This document shows positions 7,735 through 15,873 of a stretch of DNA of 47,040 nucleotides, in pieces (position 1 is the stretch's first letter; every line of letters starts with the position of its first letter). Made by a program: the position numbers and the translations under genes. Below the pieces are notes generated by a model. It did not search any database and was not told where the DNA came from. It saw nothing but the letters and a program-made list of their open reading frames with translations. The stretch comes from Pseudomonadota bacterium (GTDB lineage: Bacteria > Pseudomonadota > Alphaproteobacteria > Rhizobiales > Rhizobiaceae), in contig JAEZXX010000027.1 of NCBI GenBank assembly GCA_023419535.1, forward strand, positions 1 to 47,040. The letters are read 5' to 3'.

Positions 7735-8760
7735 CTAGCGCTCCCGGCGGGCCAGCGCCCGCACGGCCTCCACGATGTCCGGCACCTGCGGAACGACGGC
7801 CTTTTCCAGCTCCGGATTGTAGGGAATCGGGGATTCGGCGCCGCCCAGGCGCAGGATCGGCGCGTCGAGATAATCGAAGGCCTCCGATTCGGCGATCATC
7901 GCCGACACCTCGGCCCCGACGCCCAGCGTCTTCACGCCCTCGTACACGCAGACGAGCCGGCCCGTCTTCATGACGCTCGCGACGATGGTCTCGCGGTCCA
8001 TCGGGCGCACGGTGCGAAGGTCCACGATTTCGACGTCGATGCCGTCCTGCGCGAGCGTCTGGGCGGCAGCGAGCGCCTTGTGGACCATGATCGCCGAGGC
8101 GACGACCGTCACGTCCCGCCCCTTTCGCGCGACATGCGCCTTGCCGATCGGTACGGTGTAGCGGCCTTCCGGCACCGGGCCCTTGGTCTTGTAGAGAAGC
8201 TTGTGCTCGAAGATCATCACGGGATCGGGGTCGTCGATCGCAGCGAGCAGCATGCCCTTGGCATCGTGGGGCGTCGACGGCTGGAGAACCTTCAGGCCGG
8301 GCACGTGGCCGAGCCACGCCTCCAGGCTCTGCGAGTGCTGGGCCGCCGCGCCCGTGCCCGAGCCCGCCGGAAAGCGCATGACGAGCGGCACCGAGACGTG
8401 GCCGCCGAGCATGAAGCGGAGCTTGGCCGCCTGGTTGACGATCTGCTCCATGGCGAGCGTGGCGAAGTCGGAGAACTGGAACTCATAGATCGGCTTCATG
8501 CCCGTCAGCGCCGCGCCGACGGCGACGCCCGCCCCGCCGAGCTCGGCGATCGGCGTGTCGATGACCCGGTCCGCGCCGAAGCGGTGGACGAGGTCGCCCG
8601 TCACCTGGAAGGCCCCGCCGTATACGCCGATGTCCTCGCCCATGATGAAGACGCGCTCGTCCTCCTCCATGGCGATGGCGATCGCCTCCTGGATAGCCTG
8701 CGCGTAGGACAGCTCGCGGGTCGCATCCGCGTCGAGAATCGTCTGGCTCACTTCGGACAA
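7735..8760 (-). CDS. acoB: Acetoin/pyruvate dehydrogenase-type E1 component, beta subunit
   Basis: This 341-residue transketolase-like E1 beta subunit begins its fold at about residue 17 (LSYAQAIQEAIAIAMEEDERV) and continues with GEDIGVYGGAFQVT, DTPIAELGGAGVAVGAA and the QHSQSLEAW loop of the thiamine diphosphate site. The C-terminal domain ends in LGGAESPIPYNPELEKAVVP. With the alpha subunit it forms the ThDP enzyme that cleaves the substrate and acylates lipoate on E2. The reading frame starts with TTG at 8760, only 2 bases from a strong GGGAGGAA; the GTG at 8751 is an equally likely true start. It lies 17 bases after E1 alpha. No E3 (lipoamide dehydrogenase) gene is in the window, so E3 must come from elsewhere. 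Confidence 0.92.
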   Translation of the reverse strand: MSEVSQTILDADATRELSYAQAIQEAIAIAMEEDERVFIMGEDIGVYGGAFQVTGDLVHRFGADRVIDTPIAELGGAGVAVGAALTGMKPIYEFQFSDFATLAMEQIVNQAAKLRFMLGGHVSVPLVMRFPAGSGTGAAAQHSQSLEAWLGHVPGLKVLQPSTPHDAKGMLLAAIDDPDPVMIFEHKLLYKTKGPVPEGRYTVPIGKAHVARKGRDVTVVASAIMVHKALAAAQTLAQDGIDVEIVDLRTVRPMDRETIVASVMKTGRLVCVYEGVKTLGVGAEVSAMIAESEAFDYLDAPILRLGGAESPIPYNPELEKAVVPQVPDIVEAVRALARRER

Positions 8761-8777
8761 TTCCTCCCGGCCGGCCG

Positions 8778-9830
8778 TCAGGCGGCGGCGTAGACGTAGC
8801 GGGTCGCGTCGCTCACGGTTGGCGACGGCGAAGCCTTGGCGAACTCGATGCCCTCAGCGATCTCGCTTTCCACGCCCGTGCGAAGGTCCGCGAGTTCGCC
8901 GTCCGAGACGATCCCGTAGGCGAGGAGCTCGGCTTCGAACCGGCCGATCGGATCCTTCGAGATCCAGTCGTCGATCTCCTCCTTGGTGCGGTAGCGGTTG
9001 CGATCGCTCTTGGAATGGCCGCGATGGCGGTAGGTCAGACATTCGACGAGGCTCGGCCCCTCGCCCGCGCGCGCCCGTCCGATCGCGGCGACCGAGGCCT
9101 CGGCGACGTCGGACAGCGAATTGCCGTCGACCGTCACGCCCGGCATGGAATAGGCCGCCGCACGCTCGGCGATGTTCCGGACGGCGGTGGACCGCTCGGT
9201 CGAGACCGACATGCCGTACTTGTTGTTCTCGCACACGAAGACGACCGGCAGCTTCCAGATCGAAGCCATGTTCAGCGCCTCGTGGAAGGCGCCCTCGTTG
9301 TTCGCGCCGTCACCGAAGAAGGAGACGACGACGTCGCGCCGCTTCTGCATCTTCATCGAGAGCGCCGCGCCGACCGCGATCGGCAGGCCGCCGCCGACGA
9401 TGCCGTTGGCGCCGAGATTGCCCTTGGTCACGTCCGCGATGTGCATCGAGCCGCCGCGGCCGCGGCAGTAGCCCGTCTCCTTGCCGAAGAACTCCGCGAA
9501 CATTTTACCCACCTCGGCCCCCTTGGCGATGCAGTGGCCGTGGCCACGATGGGTGGAGGTGATCTGGTCGGCGTCCGTCAGTGGAAGGCAGATGCCGACC
9601 GCCGAGGCCTCTTGGCCGATCGACAGATGCATCGTGCCGTGGATCAGCCCGCGCATGTAGCTCTCCTCGGCGCCCTCCTCGAAGCGGCGGATGAGATACA
9701 TCTGGCGAAGCGCGCCCTTCAGGACGTCCGGCGCAAAATGACGCAGGGCGAAGGGGCGGTTGTCGCCCGCGCGGACAGCGTCCGCCGCATGGCGTGCGCC
9801 TGCCGGGACCGCGGAGCCGAGGTCGGACAT
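8778..9830 (-). CDS. acoA: Acetoin/pyruvate dehydrogenase-type E1 component, alpha subunit
   Basis: This is a 350-residue E1 alpha subunit. It shows RRFEEGAEESYMRGLIHG, THRGHGHCIAKG, GRGGSMHIAD and GANGIVGGGLPIAVGAA. The thiamine diphosphate/Mg motif runs from GDGANNEGAFHEALN to ENN. A phosphorylation-loop-like TYRHRGHSKSD follows. The family covers pyruvate, branched-chain and acetoin dehydrogenases; the partner E2 with a hydrolase domain points to the acetoin type. I start at the ATG at 9830, which has an AGGGAAGGG ribosome site and leaves 19 bases after the upstream gene. The longer frame from 9863 would overlap that gene by 14 bases. Confidence 0.92.
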   Translation of the reverse strand: MSDLGSAVPAGARHAADAVRAGDNRPFALRHFAPDVLKGALRQMYLIRRFEEGAEESYMRGLIHGTMHLSIGQEASAVGICLPLTDADQITSTHRGHGHCIAKGAEVGKMFAEFFGKETGYCRGRGGSMHIADVTKGNLGANGIVGGGLPIAVGAALSMKMQKRRDVVVSFFGDGANNEGAFHEALNMASIWKLPVVFVCENNKYGMSVSTERSTAVRNIAERAAAYSMPGVTVDGNSLSDVAEASVAAIGRARAGEGPSLVECLTYRHRGHSKSDRNRYRTKEEIDDWISKDPIGRFEAELLAYGIVSDGELADLRTGVESEIAEGIEFAKASPSPTVSDATRYVYAAA

Positions 9831-9849
9831 CTGGAGGGGCCCTTCCCTG

Positions 9850-11172
9850 TCACGCCGCCGCATTCGCGGCGAAGCGGCCGTCGGACTGGTCGAGGCGCCG
9901 GCGGATCTGGGTGATGACGAGACCGTCGTCCGGCTCGCAATTGGCGTAGGTCAGCTTCTCGCCGGCCCTGATCGGCTTGATCACGCGGGCGCGTTCGGCG
10001 AGCCCCAGCGGCAGGGCGCCTTCATCCCGCGCGCCGTCCCACGTCATGGCGAAGCCGCGATAGTCGTACTCCCCGATCTTGCCGAGCGTGTCGCCCGGGT
10101 TCAGGTCGCGCTTGGCGAGCGTCACGCATTCGGCGACCGGCCGCTCGGCCGGCTGCATGTCCGGCGCCCCCTTCACAACCGCGCGCACCGCCGAGAGCGG
10201 CACCTCCAAAGAGGTCAGATGGTAGGGGCGCAGCAGCGTGTAGTTCGGCCCGGGCCCCATCTTGAGGTCGCTCATGCGCTCCAGCACGCGGCCGTGCCTC
10301 GGCTTCACGACGCAGAAGACGCCGGGCGCGACGCCCTTGCCGATGGAGTAGTCCACCCGGCCCGGCCCCAACAGGACGCCGCCGTCCTGTCTCGTGCACA
10401 GCACCGAGGCCAGTTCGTCGCGGGTGGCTGCGGGTCCGTGCATGCCCGGCACGTCGGGAACGAGACCGGTCGCGTTGGCGACGGCCACCATCTCGATCAT
10501 CGTCTTGGAGCCGTCGACGAACTCCACCAGCATGCGCGCGTTCATGTTTCGACGAAGGGCTTCCTCCTCGTAGGCGTCCGGCGTCGCGTCGAACTTCAGC
10601 GGATTGTTCTTGCCCTTGCCGGCACAGACGATGTCGAACCCGAGCGACTGGGCGAAGCCCACGATCTCGATCGTCGCCGCCGGCTCGTCGCCCGCTGCGC
10701 CTGTGTAGACGACGCCGGCCCTGGCGGCCTCCTCGCGCAAGTAGCGGCCGATGGTGATGTCGGCCTCCACGTTCAGCATCACGACGTGCTTGCCGTTCCG
10801 GAAGGCCTCAAGCGCGATCAGCGTGCCGACGTTCGGATTGCCCGTCGCGTCGATGATCACGTCGATGCGTCCGGACGCGCAGAGCGCCTCGTAGTCCTCT
10901 GTCAGCGCCACCTTGCCGTCGTCGATGGCGGCATCGATCCCGTTCGCGTCGCTCACGGCGACGAACTCGCTGCCGGCCATCCGCAGGGCAGCCCTGGCGC
11001 CCTCGACGTTGAGTTCCGACAGGGCGCCGAGCCGCACGCCCGGCATCAGCGTCAACTGGACCACCATGTCCGTGCCCATCTGACCGGATCCGGCCAGACC
11101 CACGGTCACGGGTCCGTGGCGCTCGGCATGCGCCTGCAGCTCCGCGGCCAGCCCCACCTTCAACACACTCAT
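9850..11172 (-). CDS. COG4091-type NAD(P)-dependent dehydrogenase with C-terminal SAF domain
   Basis: This 440-residue protein has an N-terminal Rossmann fold of homoserine-dehydrogenase type (VGLAGSGQMGTDMVVQL from about residue 23, IDVIIDATGNPNVG, KHVVMLNVEADITIG). A middle region contains GDEPAATIEIV and CAGKGKNNPLKFDATP. A C-terminal SAF-like domain (about 340-430) reads KRDLNPGDTLGKIGEYD and then IRAGEKLTYANCE. It resembles the predicted homoserine-dehydrogenase-like family COG4091, whose reaction I do not know; it need not act on homoserine. It is the first gene of the minus-strand set feeding the E1/E2 complex, so it probably oxidises or prepares that complex's substrate. The start ATG at 11172 has GGGAG about 10 bases upstream, inside an inverted repeat. 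Confidence 0.8.
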   Translation of the reverse strand: MSVLKVGLAAELQAHAERHGPVTVGLAGSGQMGTDMVVQLTLMPGVRLGALSELNVEGARAALRMAGSEFVAVSDANGIDAAIDDGKVALTEDYEALCASGRIDVIIDATGNPNVGTLIALEAFRNGKHVVMLNVEADITIGRYLREEAARAGVVYTGAAGDEPAATIEIVGFAQSLGFDIVCAGKGKNNPLKFDATPDAYEEEALRRNMNARMLVEFVDGSKTMIEMVAVANATGLVPDVPGMHGPAATRDELASVLCTRQDGGVLLGPGRVDYSIGKGVAPGVFCVVKPRHGRVLERMSDLKMGPGPNYTLLRPYHLTSLEVPLSAVRAVVKGAPDMQPAERPVAECVTLAKRDLNPGDTLGKIGEYDYRGFAMTWDGARDEGALPLGLAERARVIKPIRAGEKLTYANCEPDDGLVITQIRRRLDQSDGRFAANAAA

Positions 11173-11178
11173 CGAAAC

Positions 11179-11226
11179 GTCTCCCTTGACCGTGGAGACG
11201 ATACATTTGTCTTTTCACGACGACAA
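11179..11226 (-). promoter_or_regulatory. Inverted repeats upstream of the COG4091-E1-E2-HAD gene set
   Basis: Two dyads lie in the 215-base gap before the minus-strand operon. One is GTCTCC (11179-11184) with GGAGAC (11194-11199), a perfect 6-bp stem with a 9-base loop that includes part of the ribosome site of the COG4091 gene. The other is TTGTC (11207-11211) with GACAA (11222-11226), spaced like an operator. The region is more AT-rich than the flanking genes. Function as an operator or RNA hairpin is inferred. Confidence 0.3.
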
Positions 11227-11387
11227 GAGTTCATCTTCTGTCGGGTGATGCACGATCGGTCACGGCGCTTCCATCGCACGGAGCGAGGTGGTGATTGCGG
11301 GACGATCGGAGACGTATAATCTCGGTGCCGCGTCGCGGGAGGACGCGGAGATCAGACGATCTCCAGGCGCGGCAGAGGGAGGGTTGA

Positions 11388-12227
11388 TTGCAGACATCGT
11401 TGCGAACGAGCGACGGGGCTGAGATCGTCTACACGGTCGAGGGCGAAGGACCGGCGCTGGTCCTGCTTCATGGCTGGTCGCAGTCGGCGGCCATGTTCCG
11501 GCATCAGATCGAGGCCTTCTCGCGAACCCACCGGGTGCTGGCGCCCGATTTCCGCGGTCATGGCGCGTCGCCCAGGGCAGCGGGCGGATACCGGATCCAT
11601 CGCTTCGCCGCCGATCTCGCCGAGCTGCTGGCGAAGGAGAACATCGAGACCGCCACCTTCGTCGGCTGGTCGATGGGCGCCTCGGTGCTCTGGGCCTATC
11701 TCGACCTCTTCGGCACGGGCCGCGCCGAGCGCCTCGTCTTCGTCGACGAACCGGCCTCGGTCATGCGCCAGGCGGACATGGACGACGAGGCCGCGGCGGA
11801 CGCCGGCGCTCTTTTCGACGCCGGGACGATGGTCGCGATCGCGGCCGACATCGCCGGCCCGAACGGCCATGCCTCGCGCGGCGCCTTTCTCGATTCGATG
11901 ATCACCAAGGGCATCCCGGACGATCTGAAGGCCTTCCTTCTGGCGGAGAATCTCAAGGTCGATCCGGCCGACGTCGCCGCCCTCTTCGTCAACCACTGCT
12001 CGATCGACTGGCGCGACGTCTTCCGGATCGTCGACCGGCCGACGCTGATCGTCGGCGGCCGGGTCAGCCATGTCTCGGTCCGCTCGCAAGAGTGGATCCA
12101 CTCAAAGGTGCACGGGTCGCGGCTGCTCGTCTTCGAGGAGGCGGAGGGCGGGGCGCATTTCCCCTTCCTGGAGGCGCCGGACAGCTTCAACGCGGCGCTC
12201 GGCGCGTTCTTGTCCGAGACCGCCTGA
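11388..12227 (+). CDS. Alpha/beta-fold hydrolase
   Basis: This is a 279-residue alpha/beta hydrolase. It has the oxyanion-hole motif LLHGWS, the strand PDFRGHGAS, nucleophile Ser95 in GWSMGAS and a late catalytic His candidate in GGAHFPFLEAP; the acid is probably in the VDRPTLIVGG region. No signal peptide is visible, so it should be cytoplasmic. The start is TTG at 11388 with a strong GAGGGAGGG ribosome site. It is divergent from the COG4091 operon and shares its 215-base upstream region, so coordinated control is possible. Substrate class (ester, lactone, C-C bond) cannot be told from sequence. Confidence 0.85.
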   Translation: MQTSLRTSDGAEIVYTVEGEGPALVLLHGWSQSAAMFRHQIEAFSRTHRVLAPDFRGHGASPRAAGGYRIHRFAADLAELLAKENIETATFVGWSMGASVLWAYLDLFGTGRAERLVFVDEPASVMRQADMDDEAAADAGALFDAGTMVAIAADIAGPNGHASRGAFLDSMITKGIPDDLKAFLLAENLKVDPADVAALFVNHCSIDWRDVFRIVDRPTLIVGGRVSHVSVRSQEWIHSKVHGSRLLVFEEAEGGAHFPFLEAPDSFNAALGAFLSETA

Positions 12228-12244
12228 ATGCGCGGGCGCAGCGC

Positions 12245-12730
12245 TCAGTCGGCGCTGCGCTCCTTGTCGAGGACGAGGTAGTCCAGCGGCATCTGCGTCG
12301 TGTACTTGATCTGCTCCATCGCGAAGGAGGACGACACGTCGCGGATGTCGATCTTCTGGATCAGCCGCTGGTAGACCGCGTCGTAGGCCGCGATGTCCGG
12401 CACGACGACGCGCAGGAGATAGTCGACGTCTCCGCTCATCCGGTAGAACTCGACGACCTCGGGAAACTCGCGGACCACCTCGGAGAACCGCTTCAGCCAT
12501 TCGCCCGAATGCGAGGCGACGCGAATGGAGACAAAGACGGTGACGCGTGCGTTCACCTTCATCGGGTCGAGGATAGCGACGCGCCGCTTGATGACGCCCT
12601 CTTCCTCCAGCTTCTGGATGCGGCGCCAGCAGGGCGTCGTCGACAGGCCGACGCGCTTGGCGACGTCGGCGACGGCGAGCGTGGCGTCCTCCTGCAGGAG
12701 ACGCAGAATCTTCTTGTCCAGCCTGTCCAT
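12245..12730 (-). CDS. Lrp/AsnC-family transcriptional regulator
   Basis: This 161-residue protein has an N-terminal helix-turn-helix (DRLDKKILRLLQEDATLAVAD, then VAKRVGLSTTPCWRRIQKLEEEGVIKRR). A C-terminal RAM/AsnC ligand domain follows (VTVFVSIRV, FPEVVEFYRMSGDVDYLLRVVV, VSSSFAMEQIKYTTQMPL). The KYTT..P ending is common in Lrp regulators of amino acid genes. It binds DNA as a dimer of dimers and usually senses an amino acid. The ATG at 12730 has AAGGG 7 bases upstream. It follows the UDG gene after 98 bases on the same strand, and an AT-rich palindrome lies 88-103 bases upstream of its start. Its target genes are not evident from the window. Confidence 0.93.
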   Translation of the reverse strand: MDRLDKKILRLLQEDATLAVADVAKRVGLSTTPCWRRIQKLEEEGVIKRRVAILDPMKVNARVTVFVSIRVASHSGEWLKRFSEVVREFPEVVEFYRMSGDVDYLLRVVVPDIAAYDAVYQRLIQKIDIRDVSSSFAMEQIKYTTQMPLDYLVLDKERSAD

Positions 12731-12817
12731 TCCAAGGCCCTTGTTCGGCAGCGCCCCGTCTCATAGCAGCGACGACATGACGGCGTCTGGGGTGCCATTC
12801 CGCCGAAGACGCGTCTC

Positions 12818-12833
12818 AGTAGAAAAATCTACT
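12818..12833 (-). promoter_or_regulatory. AT-rich palindrome between the UDG and lrp genes
   Basis: AGTAGA (12818-12823) and TCTACT (12828-12833) form a perfect dyad around AAAA in otherwise very GC-rich DNA. It overlaps the stop codon of the UDG-family gene and lies about 90 bases ahead of the lrp start. It could be an autoregulatory site for the Lrp protein, or a weak terminator. The AG...CT ends recall Lrp boxes, but the spacing does not match the E. coli consensus. Confidence 0.3.
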
Positions 12834-13548
12834 CCTCTTTTCGTCCATCCGCCATCGCCGGTTCCTTCGCGTCCCGCTCGCCGTCGGGCGCAGGCAGGAC
12901 CCCCACGCCCGTCGCATCTGCGGACGGCCCGACGAGGTCCCGCACCCGGCGCTTGAGCTCCGGCAGCAGCTCGTCAGCGAACCACGGATTGCGCTTCAGC
13001 CAGGCATTGTTGCGCCAGGAGGGATGCGGCAGGGGCAGCACCTTCGCGTGCCGTCCCTCGCCCGCGACGATCTCCCGCCAGTTCTCCACGGTCGCGCTGA
13101 GGGACGACCGGCCCGCCCGACGCCCCAGATGCCAGTCCTGCGCATAGAGGCCGATGGCGAGGACGAGTTCGAGCTGCGGCATGGCCGCGAACACGCGCTC
13201 GTGCCAGGTGCCCCTGCACTCGCGGCGCGGCGGGCGGTCGCCGCCATGGGCGTCGTAGCCCGGGAAGCAGAACCCCATCGGCACGACCGCGACCTTGGCC
13301 GAATCGTAGAAGGTCTCGGGCGTCAGACCCATCCAGTCGCGCAGCCGCACGCCGGAGGGGTCGCTGAACGGACGTCCGGCGCGGTCCGCCAGATTGCCCG
13401 GGGCCTGCCCGGCGACGCAGAGGCGGGCCGTGCGCGACAGGGTCAGGATCGGGTTCGGCTCGATCGGCAGCGGATCACCGATGGGCGCGTCTCGGCAGAT
13501 CCGGCATTGCCGGATCGTCCGCTGCAGGTCGAGAGGGTCTTCCCTCAC
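12829..13548 (-). CDS. Uracil-DNA glycosylase superfamily protein
   Basis: This 239-residue protein starts with a short CxxC motif (RQCRICRDAP). It contains a UDG-like motif A (VAGQAPGNLADRAGRPFSD), a middle region VAVVPMGFCFPGYDAHGGD, and motif B PLPHPSWRNNAWLKRNPWF, where His of HPSWRNN is the usual leaving-group residue. This matches the COG1573-like UDG superfamily proteins that are widespread in Alphaproteobacteria; whether it excises uracil is unknown. The last 40 residues are a charged, low-complexity tail. The start is GTG at 13548, overlapping the stop of the GST gene (GTGA), which suggests translational coupling. Confidence 0.85.
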   Translation of the reverse strand: MREDPLDLQRTIRQCRICRDAPIGDPLPIEPNPILTLSRTARLCVAGQAPGNLADRAGRPFSDPSGVRLRDWMGLTPETFYDSAKVAVVPMGFCFPGYDAHGGDRPPRRECRGTWHERVFAAMPQLELVLAIGLYAQDWHLGRRAGRSSLSATVENWREIVAGEGRHAKVLPLPHPSWRNNAWLKRNPWFADELLPELKRRVRDLVGPSADATGVGVLPAPDGERDAKEPAMADGRKEE

Positions 13549-14156
13549 GCGGCAGCGCTCGGCCGAGCCGACACCTCCGCGTGCCAGCGCTTCAGATGCG
13601 CGAGCCCCTCGGGCATCGCCAGCCGCGCCGGTCGCATGAAGTCGACGGAGACGAGGCCGGTGATGTCGGCGATGGAGAAGGCCTCGCCCGCGGCAAAGCG
13701 GTTCAGTGACAGATGCTCGTCGAAGAGCGCGAGGAACGACCCGGCCCTGTCCCGGTTCGCCTCACCCCATTCCCGGACCTGCGGCACCTCCCAGCCCTCC
13801 ATCGACGGATGCAGGTGGCGGAAGACCGCCTGGACTGCGCCGTAGAGGTTCAGCTCCAACCGGCGGTTCCACTCCTCCACCTTGGCGCGCTCGAAGGCGT
13901 CGCGGCCGAAGAGCGGCGGTTCGGGCTGCACCTCTTCGAAGTAGCGGCAGATCGCGACGCTCTCGGTCAGCGTGCGCCCGTCCTCCAGATCGAGCACCGG
14001 CAGGCGGCGGAGCGGGTTGAGCCCGGCGATCGTCTCGGAGCGATGGCCGAGCTTGGCCATGTCGACCGGCACCGTTTCGACCGCGATGCCCTTTTCGGCC
14101 AGGAATATCCGTGTCCGGCGTGGATTGGGCGCACGTCCACCGTCGTAAAGCTTCAT
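13545..14156 (-). CDS. Glutathione S-transferase family protein
   Basis: This 203-residue GST has an N-terminal thioredoxin-like domain (MKLYDGGRAPNPRRTRIFLAE, LNPLRRLPVLDLEDG, and LTESVAICRYFEE, whose Glu-Ser contacts glutathione). An all-helical C-terminal domain carries FSIADITGLVSVDF. The family conjugates or reduces with glutathione in the cytoplasm; the substrate is not predictable. I start at ATG 14156; an in-frame ATG 30 bases upstream has no better ribosome site. A much longer open frame reaching 14882 is an artefact of GC-rich DNA. It is the first gene of a minus-strand unit with the UDG-family gene and perhaps lrp. Confidence 0.9.
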   Translation of the reverse strand: MKLYDGGRAPNPRRTRIFLAEKGIAVETVPVDMAKLGHRSETIAGLNPLRRLPVLDLEDGRTLTESVAICRYFEEVQPEPPLFGRDAFERAKVEEWNRRLELNLYGAVQAVFRHLHPSMEGWEVPQVREWGEANRDRAGSFLALFDEHLSLNRFAAGEAFSIADITGLVSVDFMRPARLAMPEGLAHLKRWHAEVSARPSAAA

Positions 14157-14293
14157 TGTTCCAACGCCTTGCGCTCGGTTCATCACGGATTCACTGAGGA
14201 CCGCGATGATCTGTTTCTTAAGGGAAAATCTTAAACTTTCGGCAAGATGATCGGAAGGCCCACACCGCCGTCCGGAGCCTGCCGCTTTCGCCG

Positions 14294-15772
14294 ATGTCGT
14301 TCCTCGCCCCATCCAATTCCAGCCGGGTCGGGCATGATCGCCAGGGCAACCGGCAGAGCGATCTCGGCCACACGGTCCGCGGGGCTCGCGATCGTCTGAT
14401 CGCGCGCCGACCGCTGCCCGCAAGGCTGGAGGGCGAACTGGTCCAGCGCCACGCGGCCTCGGTCCGGGTCGCCTCTTTCGCGTCCCTCGCCGTCGTCGCG
14501 ACCGCCGGGCTCGGCCTCTGGATCCTGGCGAGCCCCGCGGTCGCCCTCGTCTGGACGCTGCTGTCGGCCGCCGGAGCGCTGGTCGCGCCCCTCCTGGCCC
14601 TAAGCCTTGCGAGGCGCCCATCCATCCGGGCCGACCGGTGGCGGCTGGCCTTCCTGGCCGCGCAGGCCGCGGCCGGTCTCGGCTGGGCGGCGCTCGTGCT
14701 CGTCCCCTGTTCGGGCTGTCGGCCCCTGCAATACGAAATCTTCCTCCTCCCGATCCTGCTCGTCGCCATCGCGGTGACGGCGGTGGCCGCGATCCATCTG
14801 CGCAACGCCGTGCCGATCGGGCTCGCGCCGCTGATCGCCGCGCTTCTCTTCCGGGCCGGAACGACGACCGAGGTCGACGCATCGGCGATCCTTCTCGTCC
14901 TCGTGGCCTCCGTGCCCTTCTTCGCGCTCGTCTCCAACGGCCTGCGCGAATCGAGCATCGAGCGCTTCCGGCATCGTGTCGAGAAGGACGATCTCGTCTC
15001 CGCCCTCGAGGAGGAGCGCCGGGCCTCAGACGAGGCGCGCCGTCGGGCCGAGGAGGCGAACCGCGCCAAGTCCCACTTCCTGGCCACGATGAGCCACGAA
15101 CTGCGGACCCCTCTGAACGCCATTCTCGGCTTCTCGGAGGTCGTCAGCAAGGAGATCCTCGGGCCGATCGGCAACCCGACCTACCGCGAGTATGTGGGCG
15201 ACATCCACTCGTCCGGCCGCCATCTGCTCGACCTCATCAACGAGATCCTGGACCTCTCCCGCATCGAGGCGGGCCGCTACGCGCTGAACGAGGAGGCCGT
15301 CGAGCTCGTCGCCGTCACCGACGACTGCCGTTCGTTCCTGGACCTGAAGGCCGAGGGCAAGGGCGTGAGGCTGACGACCCGGTTCGAGGCCGCGCTGCCG
15401 CTCCTGTGGGGCGACCGCCGGGCGCTGCGCCAGATCGTCCTGAACCTTCTGTCCAACGCGGTGAAGTTCGCGCCGTCCGGCAGCGAGGTGGTGCTGAGCG
15501 TCGGCTGGACGGCGGGCGGCGGGCAGTACGTCTCCATCCGCGATTCCGGGCCCGGAATTCCCGAGCACGAGATGCCGCTCGTCCTTTCGTCCTTCGGCCA
15601 GGGCTCGAGCGCGATCAAGAGTGCCGAGCAGGGCACCGGTCTCGGCCTGCCCATCGTGCAGGCGCTGGTCCACCTTCACGACGGGGAGTTCCGCCTGGAG
15701 GCCGCCCGGGGGGGCGGCACGGAAGCGATCGCGATCTTCCCGCATTCGCGGGTCCTGGAGATCCTGCCGTAG
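14294..15772 (+). CDS. Membrane sensor histidine kinase, PleC/DivJ-like
   Basis: This 492-residue protein has a cytoplasmic N-terminus (about 55 residues) and a membrane block of about six hydrophobic segments (57-215). A coiled coil follows (about 222-258, rich in E/R/A), then a HisKA domain with His268 in FLATMSHELRTPLNAILGFSE. The helix pair that follows (EILGPIGNPTYREYVGDIHS, then DLSRIEAGRY) is characteristic of the PleC/DivJ/PdhS group. The ATPase domain has the N box NLLSNAVKFAP, G1 RDSGPGIP and G2 GTGLGLPIV. No receiver domain is attached. It signals by phosphotransfer to an unlinked response regulator; a DivK/PleD-type partner is an inference from the HisKA similarity. It is divergent from the GST gene across a 137-base gap with an AT-rich patch near 14215-14240. 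Confidence 0.9.
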   Translation: MSFLAPSNSSRVGHDRQGNRQSDLGHTVRGARDRLIARRPLPARLEGELVQRHAASVRVASFASLAVVATAGLGLWILASPAVALVWTLLSAAGALVAPLLALSLARRPSIRADRWRLAFLAAQAAAGLGWAALVLVPCSGCRPLQYEIFLLPILLVAIAVTAVAAIHLRNAVPIGLAPLIAALLFRAGTTTEVDASAILLVLVASVPFFALVSNGLRESSIERFRHRVEKDDLVSALEEERRASDEARRRAEEANRAKSHFLATMSHELRTPLNAILGFSEVVSKEILGPIGNPTYREYVGDIHSSGRHLLDLINEILDLSRIEAGRYALNEEAVELVAVTDDCRSFLDLKAEGKGVRLTTRFEAALPLLWGDRRALRQIVLNLLSNAVKFAPSGSEVVLSVGWTAGGGQYVSIRDSGPGIPEHEMPLVLSSFGQGSSAIKSAEQGTGLGLPIVQALVHLHDGEFRLEAARGGGTEAIAIFPHSRVLEILP

Positions 15773-15873
15773 CGCAGCGAGGGCCGATCGCTCCGCCCCA
15801 ACGTCGAATTGCCAGGGCACGCGCCCATTCCTATCTTGCCGGTCAGCCGAATCCTCCCGAGGCCGGAGCGCCG

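Noticed and set aside
6431..8317. Apparent 628-residue protein extending the E2 gene upstream
   Set aside because: The added N-terminal part is out-of-frame translation of E1 beta; the lipoyl domain begins at GTG 7732 with its own ribosome site.
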